A DNA stretch of 64,000 nt from Acinetobacter shaoyimingii (GTDB lineage Bacteria > Pseudomonadota > Gammaproteobacteria > Pseudomonadales > Moraxellaceae): assembly GCF_011578045.1 (NCBI RefSeq), contig NZ_CP049801.1, positions 2,852,001 through 2,916,000 on the forward strand. Reading direction: 5' to 3'. The notes beneath the pieces were generated by a model. The model saw only the letters and a program-made list of their open reading frames with translations. It ran no database searches and had not been told where the DNA came from. Of this stretch, positions 44,617-53,599 are shown piece by piece. Made by a program: the position numbers and the translations under genes. Position 1 is the first letter of the stretch; every line of letters starts with the position of its first letter.

Positions 44617-44775
44617 ATTTCCCTCAAATTTTACAAGACATATTTTTAAAGCATTGAAATATACTGCGCAAAGCAATCTTTCTTCATTTAATTAATTAGC
44701 GCATTTCAATTTAAAATTCGTGTAATTTTATCGGAATAAATAAATTTTATTATATTAAATTGGTAATTTTTATAT

Positions 44776-44810
44776 AAAAAAATGCTACCCATAAATGGAT
44801 AGCATTTTTT
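44776..44810 (-). terminator. Terminator of typA
   Basis: AAAAAATGCTA and TAGCATTTTTT form an 11-bp stem around a 12-nt loop, 34 bp past the typA stop, with T runs on the minus strand. Confidence 0.8.
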
Positions 44811-44843
44811 CAATACCTGAGATCAACAATGTTGATCTGGGTA

Positions 44844-46682
44844 TTATTTACCTGAACGATTACGTTTACGTTCGTTTTCAGTCAACCAACGTTTACGGAT
44901 ACGGATTGACTTCGGTGTTACTTCAACTAATTCATCATCTTCAATGAATTCAAGCGCTTGTTCAAGAGTATATTCTACAGCAGGAACTAAAGTTAACGCT
45001 TCGTCAGTACCAGAAGCACGTACGTTTGTTAACTGTTTCGCTTTAGTTGGGTTAACTGTCATGTCATCAGAACGAGAGTTAATACCAATGATCATACCTT
45101 CGTAAACTTCTAACTGTGGTTTAGCAAATAGACGACCACGGTCTTGAAGTGTAAACAAAGCATAGCCCAAGCAAGTACCTTGAACCATAGAAATCAATAC
45201 ACCGTTTTGACGTTTCGCAACAGTACCTTGTTTCATAGGACCGTAATGCGAGAAGCTTGAAGTCATGATCCCTGTACCAGAAGTCATGGTCAAGAATTCA
45301 GAACGGAAACCAATCAAGCCACGTGAAGGAACAGTTGCTTCAATACGGATACGGCCTTTACCGTCAACTTCCATATTGGTCATTTCACCTTTACGGTGAC
45401 CCATTTGTTCCATTACAGCGCCTTGGTGCTGTTCTTCAACGTCAAAAGTAACGTTTTCGTATGGCTCTTGTTTTTCGCCGTCAACTTCTTTCAAGATTAC
45501 TTGCGGACGAGAAACACCCATCTCGAAGCCTTCACGACGCATGTTTTCAATAAGAACTGAAAGATGAAGTTCACCACGACCAGATACTTTGAAACGGTCT
45601 GGAGAATCAGTATCTTCAACACGTAAAGCAACGTTATGAATCAATTCACGGTCTAAACGTTCACGGATATTACGTGAAGTGACAAATTTACCTTCTTTAC
45701 CAGCAAACGGTGAGTTGTTTACTTGGAAAGTCATTGTTACTGTAGGTTCATCTACAGATAATGCTGGTAATGCTTCAACGTTTTTAGGGTCACAAATGGT
45801 GTCAGAGATATGAAGCTCATCAATACCTGTTACACAAACGATATCACCTGCATTTGCTTCTTCAATATCCACGCGATCAAGACCGTGGTAACCCATGATT
45901 TTTAAGATACGACCGTTACGTGTCTTACCTTCTTTATCAATAACAGTTACTTGTGTGTTCAATTTAACTGAACCACGTTGAATACGACCTACACCGATAA
46001 CACCAACAAAGCTGTTATAGTCAAGTGATGAGATCTGCATTTGGAACGGGCCATCAACGTCAACTGCTGGCGGCTCAACGATGTCTACAATTGTTTGGAA
46101 CAATGGTGTCATATCGTCAGCAAGTTCTTCTGGAGAAGGACCAGCAACACCACGTAGACCAGAAGCATAAACAACTGGGAAATCTAACTGTTCGTCAGTA
46201 CCACCTAAGTTATCGAACAAATCGAATACTTGGTCGATGACCCAATCTGGACGCGCGCTTGGCTTATCAACTTTGTTGATAATGACGATTGGTTTCAAAC
46301 CACGTGCGAACGCTTTTTGCGTTACGAAACGAGTTTGTGGCATTGGACCTTCTTGTGAATCCACTAGAAGCAATACACAGTCAACCATAGAAAGAACACG
46401 TTCAACTTCACCACCGAAGTCGGCGTGTCCTGGGGTGTCCACAATGTTGATGCGGTATTCAGTGTTTGTACGGGCATCAGTCCATTTAATTGCAGTGTTT
46501 TTTGCAAGAATGGTAATACCACGTTCAGATTCGATAGCGCCCGAATCCATGACACGCTCGATCTCACCCGCGCGATCACCAAGAGCACCTGATTGCTGCA
46601 AAAGTTTGTCTACAAGAGTGGTTTTACCATGATCGACGTGCGCAATAATGGCGATGTTACGGAGAGTTTTAATATCTGACAT
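44844..46682 (-). CDS. typA: Ribosome-associated GTPase TypA/BipA
   Basis: TypA is an EF-G-like translational GTPase that assists ribosome assembly and growth under stress, especially cold. The G1 loop NIAIIAHVDHGKTTLVDKLL, the switch I/II pieces ERGITILAKNTA and VDTPGHADFGGEVER, and NKVDKPSARPDWV (G4) are all present, followed by EF-G-like domains and the TypA-specific C-terminal domain ending KRWLTENERKRNRSGK. The 612 residues are full length. It is divergent from an NCS2 permease. The intergenic DNA of about 170 bp has a promoter for the latter. Confidence 0.98.
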   Translation of the reverse strand: MSDIKTLRNIAIIAHVDHGKTTLVDKLLQQSGALGDRAGEIERVMDSGAIESERGITILAKNTAIKWTDARTNTEYRINIVDTPGHADFGGEVERVLSMVDCVLLLVDSQEGPMPQTRFVTQKAFARGLKPIVIINKVDKPSARPDWVIDQVFDLFDNLGGTDEQLDFPVVYASGLRGVAGPSPEELADDMTPLFQTIVDIVEPPAVDVDGPFQMQISSLDYNSFVGVIGVGRIQRGSVKLNTQVTVIDKEGKTRNGRILKIMGYHGLDRVDIEEANAGDIVCVTGIDELHISDTICDPKNVEALPALSVDEPTVTMTFQVNNSPFAGKEGKFVTSRNIRERLDRELIHNVALRVEDTDSPDRFKVSGRGELHLSVLIENMRREGFEMGVSRPQVILKEVDGEKQEPYENVTFDVEEQHQGAVMEQMGHRKGEMTNMEVDGKGRIRIEATVPSRGLIGFRSEFLTMTSGTGIMTSSFSHYGPMKQGTVAKRQNGVLISMVQGTCLGYALFTLQDRGRLFAKPQLEVYEGMIIGINSRSDDMTVNPTKAKQLTNVRASGTDEALTLVPAVEYTLEQALEFIEDDELVEVTPKSIRIRKRWLTENERKRNRSGK

Positions 46683-46773
46683 GTAAATTCAATGCGTATT
46701 TAATTTGAGGGCAAATTATACAGAAAAAACTAAACTTTTAGTAGTGACTGATCAGCAGCAATCTCGATTTTTT

Positions 46774-46804
46774 TTGACAAAAGCCTGTCTTTTGGTTTTA
46801 TAAA
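46774..46804 (+). promoter_or_regulatory. Sigma-70-type promoter for the NCS2 permease operon
   Basis: A consensus TTGACA (46774-46779) is followed by TTTATA or TATAAA at a spacing of 17-19 bp. Exact -10 placement is uncertain. Confidence 0.5.
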
Positions 46805-46854
46805 GCCCTCTATCTCGATTAGAATAGCGCCATCTTGCCCAAGCTGTGCGACTT

Positions 46855-48225
46855 ATGTCTGACTTTAACACTTCTTCCGAGCAAAAAGATCAACTTGATT
46901 TGGTTTATGGTTTAAATGATCGACCGAAACCTTTTGTTGCATTTTTAGCTGCTTTTCAACATTTATTGGCCATTATTGTTCCCATTGTTACGCCAGGTTT
47001 GTTGATTTGTTTAGCACTCGGTGTCTCAAAAGAAGATACCAACATGATTTTATCCATGTCATTGGTGATTTCAGGTATCGCAACTTTTTTACAATGTAAA
47101 AAAGTTGGTCCGTTTGGTGCAGGTTTACTGATTGTGCAAGGCACCAGCTTTAACTTTATTGGACCTATTATTGGTATTGGTTCGACAATGGTTGCTGCAG
47201 GGACTCCTGTCAACACCGTTATGGCTTCCATATTTGGGGTCGTGATTGCTGGTTCATTTATTGAGATGGGCGTATCGCGCATTTTACCTTGGGTCAAAAA
47301 ACTGATTACTCCATTGGTTACAGGTATTGTGGTGTTACTGATCGGTTTAACCTTGATTAAAGAAGGTCTGATCAGTATGGGCGGTGGCTATCAAGCCATG
47401 AGTGATAAAACATTTGCCAATGCTGACAATCTAATGATGTCTTGTACTGTATTGGCTTTAATTATTTTATTGAACCGTTTACGTGTCACTTGGATTAAAA
47501 GTTCAGCCATTTTGATTGCACTTGTCGTGGGTTATGCGCTTGCTGGCGTTATGGGACACCTTGATTTTTCAGGACTTCAAGATTCACCTGTTGTTCAGAT
47601 ACCAACACCTATGCATTTTGGTCTTAGTTTTTCTTGGAGTTTATTTATTCCAATGGTGTTTATCTACCTTGTGACTTCACTCGAGGCCATTGGTGATATT
47701 ACTGCAACTTCAAAAATTTCAAACCAACCTGTTGATGGTCCAAAATGGATGGAACGCATTAAGGGTGGTGTTTTGGTCAATGGCGCAAATTCTTTCTTAG
47801 CTGGACTTTTTAACACCTTCCCTAGCTCTGTATTTGCCCAAAATAATGGTGTGATTCAACTTACGGGTGTTGCCAGCCGTTATGTGGGTATCTGGATTGC
47901 AGCACTTTTGGTCCTTTTAGGTTTATTGCCTTGTGTTTCTGGCGTCATTCAAGCCGTGCCTCAAGCGGTATTAGGTGGTGCAGTGATGGTGATGTTCGGC
48001 GCAGTTGCAGCGTCTGGCATTAACATTCTTGCGGGTATTCAACTAGACAGACGTGCCCTTCTTATTATTGCAATTTCACTTGCGCTTGGATTAGGTGTTG
48101 CTCAAGTTCCACAAATCTTAGAGCATTTGCCTGAATTATTCCGTAACATCTTTAGTTCTGGTGTGGCGACAGGCGGTATTGCAGCATTGTTATTAAATAT
48201 TATTCTTCCTGAAACGAAGAAATAA
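46855..48225 (+). CDS. NCS2 family nucleobase permease (xanthine/uracil type)
   Basis: The 456-residue protein has 12-14 hydrophobic segments with NCS2 signatures: FQHLLAIIVPIVTPGLLICL near residue 30, FGAGLLIVQGTSFNFIGPII, TSLEAIGDITATSKISNQPV (the conserved E-x-x-G-D motif near 280) and FPSSVFAQNNGVIQLTGVAS. It transports a purine or pyrimidine with a cation. The motifs fit the XanP/XanQ or UacT branch, and I cannot tell which base. ATG 46855 is chosen over the GTG at 46846. rsmC follows after a GC-rich hairpin. Confidence 0.9.
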   Translation: MSDFNTSSEQKDQLDLVYGLNDRPKPFVAFLAAFQHLLAIIVPIVTPGLLICLALGVSKEDTNMILSMSLVISGIATFLQCKKVGPFGAGLLIVQGTSFNFIGPIIGIGSTMVAAGTPVNTVMASIFGVVIAGSFIEMGVSRILPWVKKLITPLVTGIVVLLIGLTLIKEGLISMGGGYQAMSDKTFANADNLMMSCTVLALIILLNRLRVTWIKSSAILIALVVGYALAGVMGHLDFSGLQDSPVVQIPTPMHFGLSFSWSLFIPMVFIYLVTSLEAIGDITATSKISNQPVDGPKWMERIKGGVLVNGANSFLAGLFNTFPSSVFAQNNGVIQLTGVASRYVGIWIAALLVLLGLLPCVSGVIQAVPQAVLGGAVMVMFGAVAASGINILAGIQLDRRALLIIAISLALGLGVAQVPQILEHLPELFRNIFSSGVATGGIAALLLNIILPETKK

Positions 48226-48242
48226 TTTCATTTCAGAAGCCA

Positions 48243-48268
48243 CTCTGCCCAGCATTGTCTGGGCAGAG
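48243..48268 (+). terminator. GC-rich hairpin between the permease and rsmC
   Basis: CTCTGCCCAG and CTGGGCAGAG form a perfect 10-bp stem with a 6-nt loop, 17 bp past the permease stop and 20 bp ahead of rsmC. There is no run of T residues, so it may be an attenuator, an RNA-stability element or a weak terminator. Confidence 0.6.
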
Positions 48269-48288
48269 TTGTTCAATGGAGAGTCAAA

Positions 48289-49314
48289 ATGGATCCGAGA
48301 AGTGAAGTTGTCATTCGACAGCATGAATATCTTTCTGGTCGTGTACTACTGATTAATGCCCCTACAGATGACTTAATCTCTCATCTAGAACAAGACATCG
48401 AATCTTCTGTTTGGACATGGAATTTTAACGAATATCAGTATTTTTTAAGCCAACAAGCCAATGTACATTTTGGCGTGACTTTACCTGAACACGAATTTGA
48501 TCAAGTGATCATTTTTGTGCCAAAAGCAAAAGAACTCTTGAATTATATTCTGCATAATGTGATTCACAGATTATCACTGGGTGCATCTGTGTTCTTGGTG
48601 GGAGAAAAGAAAGGTGGTGTTGAACGTGCTGCAAAGCAAATGCAACCTTTTGGTAAAACCACAAAATTAGACAGTGCACGTCACTGTCAAATGTGGCAAC
48701 TCAGCATTGAAAAAACGGTTACCTCGAAAAATTTGGCAGATTGGGCGCAACAATACACAGTCAATACCCCTAATGGAGAGTTGACCATTTGTGCATTGCC
48801 AGGCGTGTTTAGTCAAAAGAATTTGGACGTTGGCACAGCAGTTTTATTGCCATACTTAAACCAAGTAACTTCAGGTAAAATTGCGGACTTCGGCTGTGGA
48901 GCCGGTGTGATTAGCGCTTATTTGGCCAAGCTTAATCCGAAAAATCGTATTTTTGCGATGGATGTTGATGCCTTTGCACTTGAATCAACACGTATGACCT
49001 TTGCAAAAAATCAACTCACTCCTGAGCAACTCGAAGTAAAAGCAGTCACGGGTATTGAAGATGCCCCACTCTTTTTACATGCCATTGTCAGTAATCCTCC
49101 ATTCCACCAAGGGATTCAAACAAACTACAATGCCAGTGAAAATTTGTGTAAAAATGCGCGTCGCCACTTAAAGTCAGGTGGTGAACTCTGGATAGTGGCA
49201 AATCGCTTCTTAAATTATCCAATTTTAATTGAACAAAACTTTGGTCAGTGTACAACCAAGGCTGATCAACAAGGCTTTAAAGTGTTGTTTGCTAACACTC
49301 AGAAGAAATCTTAA
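48289..49314 (+). CDS. rsmC: 16S rRNA (guanine1207-N2)-methyltransferase RsmC
   Basis: RsmC methylates G1207 of 16S rRNA in the small subunit, using S-adenosylmethionine. The C-terminal domain has the AdoMet loop [17 protein letters not shown] near residue 196, the acidic [12 protein letters not shown] and the N6/N2-methyltransferase motif [10 protein letters not shown] near 266. The N-terminal half is the degenerate RsmC-type partner domain ([18 protein letters not shown]). At 341 residues it has family length. ATG 48289 has GGAG nearby. Its neighbour 9 bp downstream is an amino-acid permease in the same direction. Confidence 0.93.
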   Translation: MDPRSEVVIRQHEYLSGRVLLINAPTDDLISHLEQDIESSVWTWNFNEYQYFLSQQANVHFGVTLPEHEFDQVIIFVPKAKELLNYILHNVIHRLSLGASVFLVGEKKGGVERAAKQMQPFGKTTKLDSARHCQMWQLSIEKTVTSKNLADWAQQYTVNTPNGELTICALPGVFSQKNLDVGTAVLLPYLNQVTSGKIADFGCGAGVISAYLAKLNPKNRIFAMDVDAFALESTRMTFAKNQLTPEQLEVKAVTGIEDAPLFLHAIVSNPPFHQGIQTNYNASENLCKNARRHLKSGGELWIVANRFLNYPILIEQNFGQCTTKADQQGFKVLFANTQKKS

Positions 49315-49323
49315 GGAACGTCG

Positions 49324-50793
49324 ATGAGCGAAACAGATCAATCTCAGCATTTGAAGCGAAAGCTCGGTGCTCGCCATCTCAATATGATCGCCATTGGTGG
49401 GTCGATTGGTACAGGTTTATTCCTTGCCTCAGGAGCAACCATTGCCAACGCAGGTCCTGGTGGAGCATTACTCGCATACGCTTTGATCGGCATTATGATT
49501 TATTTCTTAATGACCAGTTTAGGTGAATTAGCGACCCACAATCCAACATCAGGTGCGTTTTTCACCTATGGTACGAAATACGTTGAAGGCGGATTTGGTT
49601 TCGCACTCGGTTGGAATTATTGGTACAACTGGGCCATTACCGTTGCGTTTGAGCTTGTTGCTGTACAATTGATTATGAAATTCTGGTTTCCAGATATTCC
49701 TGGTTTCTACTGGAGTGCAATCTTTTTAGCTATCATATTTGGAATCAATGCCTTAACTGTGAAAGGCTTTGGTGAAAGTGAGTTCCTTTTCTCACTGGTT
49801 AAAGTGATCGCTATTATTGTATTTATCATTATTGGTATTGCCATGATTGCTAAAATCATGATGACACCAGGTATGGTGACGTTCCAAAACTGGACACATG
49901 GTGACGCACCTTTTGTGGGTGGTTTTCAAGCCCTCATTGGCGTAGCAATGATTGCTGGATTCTCCTTCCAAGGTACGGAAATGGTTGGTGTTGCAGCTGG
50001 TGAGTCGAAAGATCCGAAAAAGACCATTCCTATTGCGATTAAACAAATTTTCTGGCGTATTTTATTGTTCTATGTGGTGTGTATTTTCATCATTGGGACT
50101 TTAGTTGCTTATGATGACCCTCGCCTTTTACAAGCCGCTTCAAGTGAAGATATTGCACTTTCACCATTCACTTTACTTTACGAACAAGCGGGTTTTGCAT
50201 TTGCTGCAAGCCTAATGAATGCCGTGATTTTGACTGCTATTTTATCTGCAGGTAACTCTGGCATGTATTCATCTACACGTATGCTGTTCGATATGGCACG
50301 TGAAGGTCGAGCACCAAGATGGTTTGCCAAACTTGATAAGCGCGGTGTGCCTATGCATGCACTGTATGCAACAACTGCTGTAGCTGCACTTTGCTTTTTA
50401 ACCACGTTTATTGGACAACAAGAAGTGTTTAACTGGCTTCTAAACATGTCTGGCATGTGTGGATTTATTGTTTGGTTAGGCATTGCGATTTCTCATTATC
50501 GCTTCCGTAAAGGTTATCTCGCTCAAGGTTATAAACTTGAAGACCTGGCATATACGGCTAAATTTTTCCCATTTGCACCTTGGTTTGCCTTCATTTTGTG
50601 TTCAGTAATTATTTTGGGTCAAAACTACCAAGCATTATTGGGCGGAAAAATTGATTGGCTAGGCTTACTGTCAACTTATATCAGCATCCCTTTGTTCTTG
50701 GTCATTTGGTTTGGCTATAAATGGAAGAACAAAACCAAAATCATTTCTTATAAAGAAATGGATGTACAACCTTTAAATCTTGACCGCGAATAA
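49324..50793 (+). CDS. Amino-acid permease (AAT/APC family)
   Basis: The 489-residue protein has about twelve hydrophobic helices. AAT-type pieces are GARHLNMIAIGGSIGTGLFL (helix 1 substrate loop), ANAGPGGALLAYALIGIMIY, FSFQGTEMVGVAAGESKDPK and TAILSAGNSGMYSSTRMLFD. This identifies an H+-coupled amino-acid permease such as the AroP/ProY/GabP/CycA branch; the exact substrate cannot be read. The start is 9 bp after the rsmC stop (ribosome site AAGGA), so they may be co-transcribed. A strong terminator follows. Confidence 0.93.
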   Translation: MSETDQSQHLKRKLGARHLNMIAIGGSIGTGLFLASGATIANAGPGGALLAYALIGIMIYFLMTSLGELATHNPTSGAFFTYGTKYVEGGFGFALGWNYWYNWAITVAFELVAVQLIMKFWFPDIPGFYWSAIFLAIIFGINALTVKGFGESEFLFSLVKVIAIIVFIIIGIAMIAKIMMTPGMVTFQNWTHGDAPFVGGFQALIGVAMIAGFSFQGTEMVGVAAGESKDPKKTIPIAIKQIFWRILLFYVVCIFIIGTLVAYDDPRLLQAASSEDIALSPFTLLYEQAGFAFAASLMNAVILTAILSAGNSGMYSSTRMLFDMAREGRAPRWFAKLDKRGVPMHALYATTAVAALCFLTTFIGQQEVFNWLLNMSGMCGFIVWLGIAISHYRFRKGYLAQGYKLEDLAYTAKFFPFAPWFAFILCSVIILGQNYQALLGGKIDWLGLLSTYISIPLFLVIWFGYKWKNKTKIISYKEMDVQPLNLDRE

Positions 50794-50818
50794 ATTAACA
50801 GATTTGCTCTAGACATAA

Positions 50819-50845
50819 AAAAAACAGCCTCATGGCTGTTTTTTT
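50819..50845 (+). terminator. Bidirectional terminator after the amino-acid permease
   Basis: AAAAAACAGCC, the loop TCAT and GGCTGTTTTTTT form an 11-bp stem with T runs on both strands, between the convergent permease and OmpA-like lipoprotein genes. Confidence 0.88.
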
Positions 50846-50894
50846 ATTGGTTCATCAATCAACATTACAACATAAATGTAGATACATGATTGAA

Positions 50895-51359
50895 TTATTG
50901 AATTTTTAAAATACCACTGACACGACGGTTTTTCGCACGACCTTCTTCAGTTGCATTACTCGCAATCGGTTTGTCTGGGCCCACTCCAAATGCTTTCACT
51001 TGGTTTGGATTGACGTTGTATTCAACAATCAGTTTATTACGAATCGTATTTGCACGGTTTAAAGAGACTTTTTTGTTGGCCGCTAATGATCCCGTACTAT
51101 CTGTATGACCTTCAAGCTCCAACACATAACTCGAATTTTGGGCTAAAGATTTAGCCACAGTATCTAAATAAGCTAAATACTGTGGTTCAACTTGAGTAGA
51201 ACCCTTTTCGAAGTAAATGTTTACGCCATTTTTTAGCTCATTCAATATATGTTTATTATATGATTGCTTTTCTGCTTTAGGGCTTGGAATGACACATTGT
51301 GTTGCACAACCTGTAAACAATACGCTAAGTGATACAGTTAAAAATAATTTTTTTGACAT
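50895..51359 (-). CDS. OmpA-family peptidoglycan-binding lipoprotein
   Basis: A lipoprotein signal peptide with lipobox VLFTGCAT (Cys near residue 18) leads into a 110-residue OmpA/MotB peptidoglycan-binding domain: INIYFEKGSTQVEPQYLAYL, YVLELEGHTDSTGSLAANKK and FGVGPDKPIASNATEEGRAK with NRRVSG at the end. The usual Asp and Arg that bind diaminopimelate fall in HTDSTGS and NRRV. It resembles Pal but is shorter, without Tol genes nearby. ATG 51359 is chosen because a purine-rich ribosome site (GAGATTGAG) lies upstream; the frame at 51404 has no signal peptide at its start. Confidence 0.88.
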   Translation of the reverse strand: MSKKLFLTVSLSVLFTGCATQCVIPSPKAEKQSYNKHILNELKNGVNIYFEKGSTQVEPQYLAYLDTVAKSLAQNSSYVLELEGHTDSTGSLAANKKVSLNRANTIRNKLIVEYNVNPNQVKAFGVGPDKPIASNATEEGRAKNRRVSGILKIQ

Positions 51360-51447
51360 TTGCTCAATCTCTTTTTTGTTATAACGCGTAGATTTATTTT
51401 GCAAACTGTATCACATTTATTTTAAATTATTGTTGTTTTTTAACAAA

Positions 51448-51475
51448 AAAAAACGACTCCGAAGAGTCGTTTTTT
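51448..51475 (-). terminator. Terminator of ompA
   Basis: AAAAAACGACTC, loop CGAA and GAGTCGTTTTTT form a perfect 12-bp stem with T runs on the minus strand, 21 bp past the ompA stop. Confidence 0.9.
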
Positions 51476-51495
51476 ATCAATAATTAATCTTTAAA

Positions 51496-52533
51496 TTATT
51501 GACCTGTAACAGTACGGCTACCAGAGATTGTCGCGAACACACGGCGGTTCATAGCACGACCTTCTTTAGTGTTGTTGTCAGCAATCGGTTGATCCCAAGC
51601 GAAACCTTGAGTAGACAAACGAGATGCATCAACGTTGTATTCATTTACAAGAGCTGATTTAACAGAGTTAGCACGAGCTAAAGATAAACGTTCGTTTAAC
51701 TTACGTGGACCAGTGTTATCTGTGTGACCTTCGATACGAGCAGTCGCATTCGGGTATTCAGCTAACTTTTCAGCAACTTTAGCGATTTCAGGCTTGTACT
51801 GAGTTTTGATGTTAGATTTGTTCGTGTCAAAGAACACACGAAGTTCCATGTTCAAATCTTCAGTCAATTGCTGTGGAGCTGGTTCAACTGGAGCTGGAAC
51901 TGGAGCTGGAGCTACAGGTTCAACTTCAACAACTGGAGCAGCAGGTTTCAAGTGACCACCAAGAACTACGTTAAGACCAGCTAAAGCTGTGTAGTTCCAG
52001 AAATCTTCTTCTTGGTTATACGTTGCACGCGCTTCAGTACGAAGAGACAATGCATCATTTAAACGCCAGAATGCACCTACACCACCGTTGTATAGAGTAC
52101 CTTCATCTTTTTTATAACCAGCAACACCATCAAAGTCGTATTTGTAGTGACCAGCACCTACTAGTACGTAAGGCTTGATTTTGCTGTCATAGTTTTTAGT
52201 GATCAAATCAGAAGTAACGTAGAAGTTACCGTTGATTTGAGTTTGTTTGTATTCAGCACCTGGTGCAACGCCAACATTACCGTCAACATCACCTTTAACT
52301 TGGTTGTATTCAGCTTCAAAACCTAACCAAGGAGTCAATTCTACACCTAGTGCAGCACCAACGAATAAATCATCTTGGATTTCAGGAGCAGATGTTAAAT
52401 GATCAGCGCCATTATTATGTTTAGTGTCTTGGAATGTGTAACCAACTAAAAGCGGAGTAATAGTAACGCCCGCGTTAGCAGCAGCAAATGGTGTAGCAAC
52501 AAGCATAGCAAGTGCAATACGACTCAATTTCAT
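51496..52533 (-). CDS. ompA: Outer membrane protein OmpA (Omp38-like)
   Basis: The 345-residue protein has a signal peptide ([20 protein letters not shown]), an eight-stranded N-terminal barrel ([20 protein letters not shown] at the start) and a linker rich in Pro, Val and Ala ([20 protein letters not shown]). The C-terminal peptidoglycan-binding domain carries [40 protein letters not shown] and [12 protein letters not shown]. It matches the major Acinetobacter OmpA in layout. ATG 52533 has GGAGGATATCC upstream, an excellent ribosome site. A strong promoter stands about 110 bp before the start, consistent with an abundant protein. Confidence 0.97.
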   Translation of the reverse strand: MKLSRIALAMLVATPFAAANAGVTITPLLVGYTFQDTKHNNGADHLTSAPEIQDDLFVGAALGVELTPWLGFEAEYNQVKGDVDGNVGVAPGAEYKQTQINGNFYVTSDLITKNYDSKIKPYVLVGAGHYKYDFDGVAGYKKDEGTLYNGGVGAFWRLNDALSLRTEARATYNQEEDFWNYTALAGLNVVLGGHLKPAAPVVEVEPVAPAPVPAPVEPAPQQLTEDLNMELRVFFDTNKSNIKTQYKPEIAKVAEKLAEYPNATARIEGHTDNTGPRKLNERLSLARANSVKSALVNEYNVDASRLSTQGFAWDQPIADNNTKEGRAMNRRVFATISGSRTVTGQ

Positions 52534-52905
52534 GGATATCCTCCAGATATAACAATTGTTGTTCAAGCTCAGCCCAAAATTTCTGGCTTCCTGAGATAGG
52601 CTTTTTTATACCCCAGTATTTTTTTTAAGCTACTCACGTTGAATAATACAAACACTAGAAGGGTTTTCCAAGTGCTTGATAAATCTAATCAAGTGAATTA
52701 TTGACAAAATTACTTACAATTTCCGTTGTAATTCGGTAAATTTTCGCTCAATTATTTTTTGTGAATAGCCTATCTTCTCGTTTCGCCTATTTTAACAGCA
52801 AATTTGAGCTAATAGTAACTCTTTTTACACTGCTCTTTTTATCGTTAAAATCATAATAATCATTAATTATTTCAAATTATTACAACTTATAAAGAAGATA
52901 ACTCA
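52534..52905. other. Spacer between divergent ompA and the pilin-like gene
   Basis: About 370 bp, AT-rich. It includes the ompA promoter and a roughly 100-nt ompA leader. No large hairpin or repeat is seen. Confidence 0.5.
52643..52671 (-). promoter_or_regulatory. Sigma-70-type promoter for ompA
   Basis: On the minus strand TTGGAA (52671-52666) and TATTAT (52648-52643) are exactly 17 bp apart. The implied start gives a leader of about 100 nt. Confidence 0.65.
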
Positions 52906-53436
52906 ATGTATCCCTATTGTAAAGAAAATGCGTTTACTCTTTTTGAGCTTATTGCCATCTTGGCTATCCTTATTATCTTGATTAGCCTTGGAATACCTTA
53001 TTTTGAACGCTTTCAGGCAAAACAAGAAATTGCTCAAATCTATCCCCTAATACAACAACAAGTAAGTTTAGCTAAAAATACAGCACGAATGCGGCAGGCA
53101 GAAGTCGTGATATGTAGCTCTGAAAATCAACAAACTTGTGGAAAAAACCAATGGAATAAATCACTTATTATTTTTATTGATGATAATCATAATAAGAAAT
53201 ATGAATTTGGAGAAACTGTGATACGCATCACAAATAACAACTTCAAGTATGGTGAATTACAGTGGCGTGGTGGTGTTGCAAATTTACAAACTGTAACATT
53301 TCAGTCCGATACTGGACTTCCAAGAGGCTCTCAAGGCGCTTTTTATTATTGTAGTTTTAAACTTTCTGGTGAAAATCTCTATATCCCTATCAGTCAAATG
53401 GGAAATACCCGACTGGTCAAAATCAAAAAATGTTGA
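52906..53436 (+). CDS. Type IV pilin-like minor pseudopilin (GspH/FimT type)
   Basis: The 176-residue protein starts with a short leader KENA followed by FTLFELIAILAILIILISLG, a type IV prepilin N terminus. Cleavage by PilD would be before Phe. The residue at -1 is Ala rather than the usual Gly, and Glu5 of the mature protein is present. The rest has the GspH/FimT pattern: AEVVICSSENQQTCGKNQWN, IIFIDDNHNKKYEFGE (the D-x-N-x-N/D turn) and GGVANLQTVTFQSDTGLPRG, with cysteines suggesting a disulfide. It is solitary, without other pilus genes nearby. It may initiate pilus assembly or act in DNA uptake. Confidence 0.83.
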   Translation: MYPYCKENAFTLFELIAILAILIILISLGIPYFERFQAKQEIAQIYPLIQQQVSLAKNTARMRQAEVVICSSENQQTCGKNQWNKSLIIFIDDNHNKKYEFGETVIRITNNNFKYGELQWRGGVANLQTVTFQSDTGLPRGSQGAFYYCSFKLSGENLYIPISQMGNTRLVKIKKC

Positions 53437-53599
53437 ATGAATTTTTAGCGATGATATGTTGGTATTTACATTATTTTTTGATTTAAAGATGAATAAACCA
53501 AGAGATCGGCGTACACAGTTTGCCCTTTATTCTTATATTTTTTTCAATATACTGCTTTAGATTTGAAAAAATATGCAATACAACAAATGGAGATAAAAA

